Shown: one piece after another, positions 32,751 to 33,128 of the stretch | Layout: each line of letters starts with the position of its first letter | Position numbering within the stretch: position 1 is the stretch's first letter | NCBI GenBank assembly: GCA_944332675.1 | Contig: CALVKJ010000007.1 | Location: 1-33,128, forward strand | Direction: 5' to 3' | Origin: an uncultured Bacilli bacterium | GTDB lineage: Bacteria > Bacillota_I > Bacilli_A > RF39 > UBA660 | Length of the DNA: 33,128 bases | Position numbers and translations under genes: made by a program | The notes under the pieces: generated by a model | Databases searched by the model: none | The model's input: the letters and a program-made list of their open reading frames with translations, nothing else | Told to the model about the DNA's origin: nothing

Positions 32751-33128
32751 TTATTTTTCTTCATAAGTTGCATCTTCAACTTTTTCGTGATCATCATCAT
32801 TATTATTGTTATTATCTTCAGATGCTTTTTCTTGAGCTTCTTTAGCAGCTTGTTCGTATACTTTACCAGCTAAATCCATTGCAACTTTATTTAATTCTTC
32901 AGTTTTCTTCTTGATTTCATCAGTATCAGTTCCTTCAAGAGCTTTTTTAACTTCTTCCATCAATTTTTCTGCTTTTTCTTTATCTTTCTTATCAACTTTA
33001 TCTCCAAGATCATTTAAAGCCTTTTCAGTTGCAAACACACTAGAATCTGCTTCATTTCTAATTTCTGCTTCTTCTTTACGTTTTTCATCAGCTTCCTTAT
33101 TAGCTTCAGCTTCTTTAACCATCTTATC
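32751..33128 (-). CDS. dnaK: Chaperone DnaK, C-terminal part (cut by the window edge)
   Basis: This is the C-terminal helical lid and tail of Hsp70. The frame is open to the window end and reads DKMVKEAEANKEADEKRKEEAE, then SSVFATEKALNDLGDKV, the typical lid helices, followed by an Asn/Asp/Glu-rich disordered tail ending VEDATYEEK. Nucleotide- and peptide-binding domains lie outside the window. The gene is intact as far as visible and precedes tldD, tldE and dnaJ. Confidence 0.95.
   Translation of the reverse strand, partial: DKMVKEAEANKEADEKRKEEAEIRNEADSSVFATEKALNDLGDKVDKKDKEKAEKLMEEVKKALEGTDTDEIKKKTEELNKVAMDLAGKVYEQAAKEAQEKASEDNNNNNDDDHEKVEDATYEEK

Noticed and set aside
1-33128. Mycoplasma-type code with TGA as Trp
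   Set aside because: TGA ends prp (18991-18993) and mtaB (25707-25709) at exactly the coupled ATGA overlaps, and Trp is encoded by TGG throughout.

Overview
This is an AT-rich window from a low-GC Gram-positive (Bacillota) chromosome, probably an uncultured gut-type Bacilli/Mollicutes-related lineage with a compact genome. The evidence is the base composition, Firmicutes gene order, strong Shine-Dalgarno sites, sigma-A-type promoters (TTGACA-N17-TATAAT), an L21 leader, an L27 with a cleavable N-terminus plus its protease Prp, and the SpoIVFA/SpoIVFB pair. TAA, TAG and TGA all end genes here (TGA ends prp and mtaB, TAG ends tldE), so the standard code applies. The taxonomic placement is inference.

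Layout. Almost every gene is on the minus strand, so transcription reads right to left. At 23.3-33.1 kb are the C-terminal end of dnaK, tldD, tldE and dnaJ. They are followed by an anchored exported protein, a small membrane protein with mtaB and recD2, and a 53-residue membrane peptide. At 18.7-22.5 kb is a core like that of Bacillus subtilis: SPOR protein, mreC, mreD, spoIVFA, spoIVFB, L21 leader, rplU, prp and rpmA. At 13.4-18.6 kb obg sits among accessory genes: an AAA/DUF4143 ATPase with palindromic operators, trmB, a RhuM-family protein, and a DinJ-type antitoxin with a nonsense-mutated YafQ toxin. At 9.2-13.1 kb ruvA lies between a type IV-like prepilin and two anchored surface proteins that share an N-terminal half but differ in the C-terminal half. 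At 0.1-9.1 kb are pyruvate phosphate dikinase, a thioester/SpaA-domain surface protein, mutS and an ABC exporter.

How the genes work together. Housekeeping functions are protein folding (DnaK/DnaJ), peptide processing (TldD/TldE), tRNA modification (MtaB, TrmB), DNA repair (MutS, RecD2, RuvA), ribosome assembly (L21, L27, Prp, Obg), cell-wall morphogenesis (MreC/D, SPOR) and PEP/pyruvate interconversion. Surface functions are the thioester adhesin, the prepilin and three anchored beta-rich proteins, two of which share a C-terminal module ending in a G-x-G-T-x-x-D-P-Y-x-I pattern.

The main discovery is a tandem duplication of the cassette [anchored surface protein - ruvA - prepilin]. The second cassette keeps an intact surface gene with a replaced C-terminal half, but its ruvA and prepilin have collapsed into a fused, frameshifted remnant at 9187-9455. 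Other notable points are the dead YafQ toxin beside an apparently intact antitoxin, a perfect 28-bp palindrome abutting the -35 of the AAA/DUF4143 gene, a tandem 43-nt hairpin repeat in the 3' UTR of the PPDK transcript, tldD/tldE between dnaK and dnaJ, and stop codons placed inside terminator hairpins.
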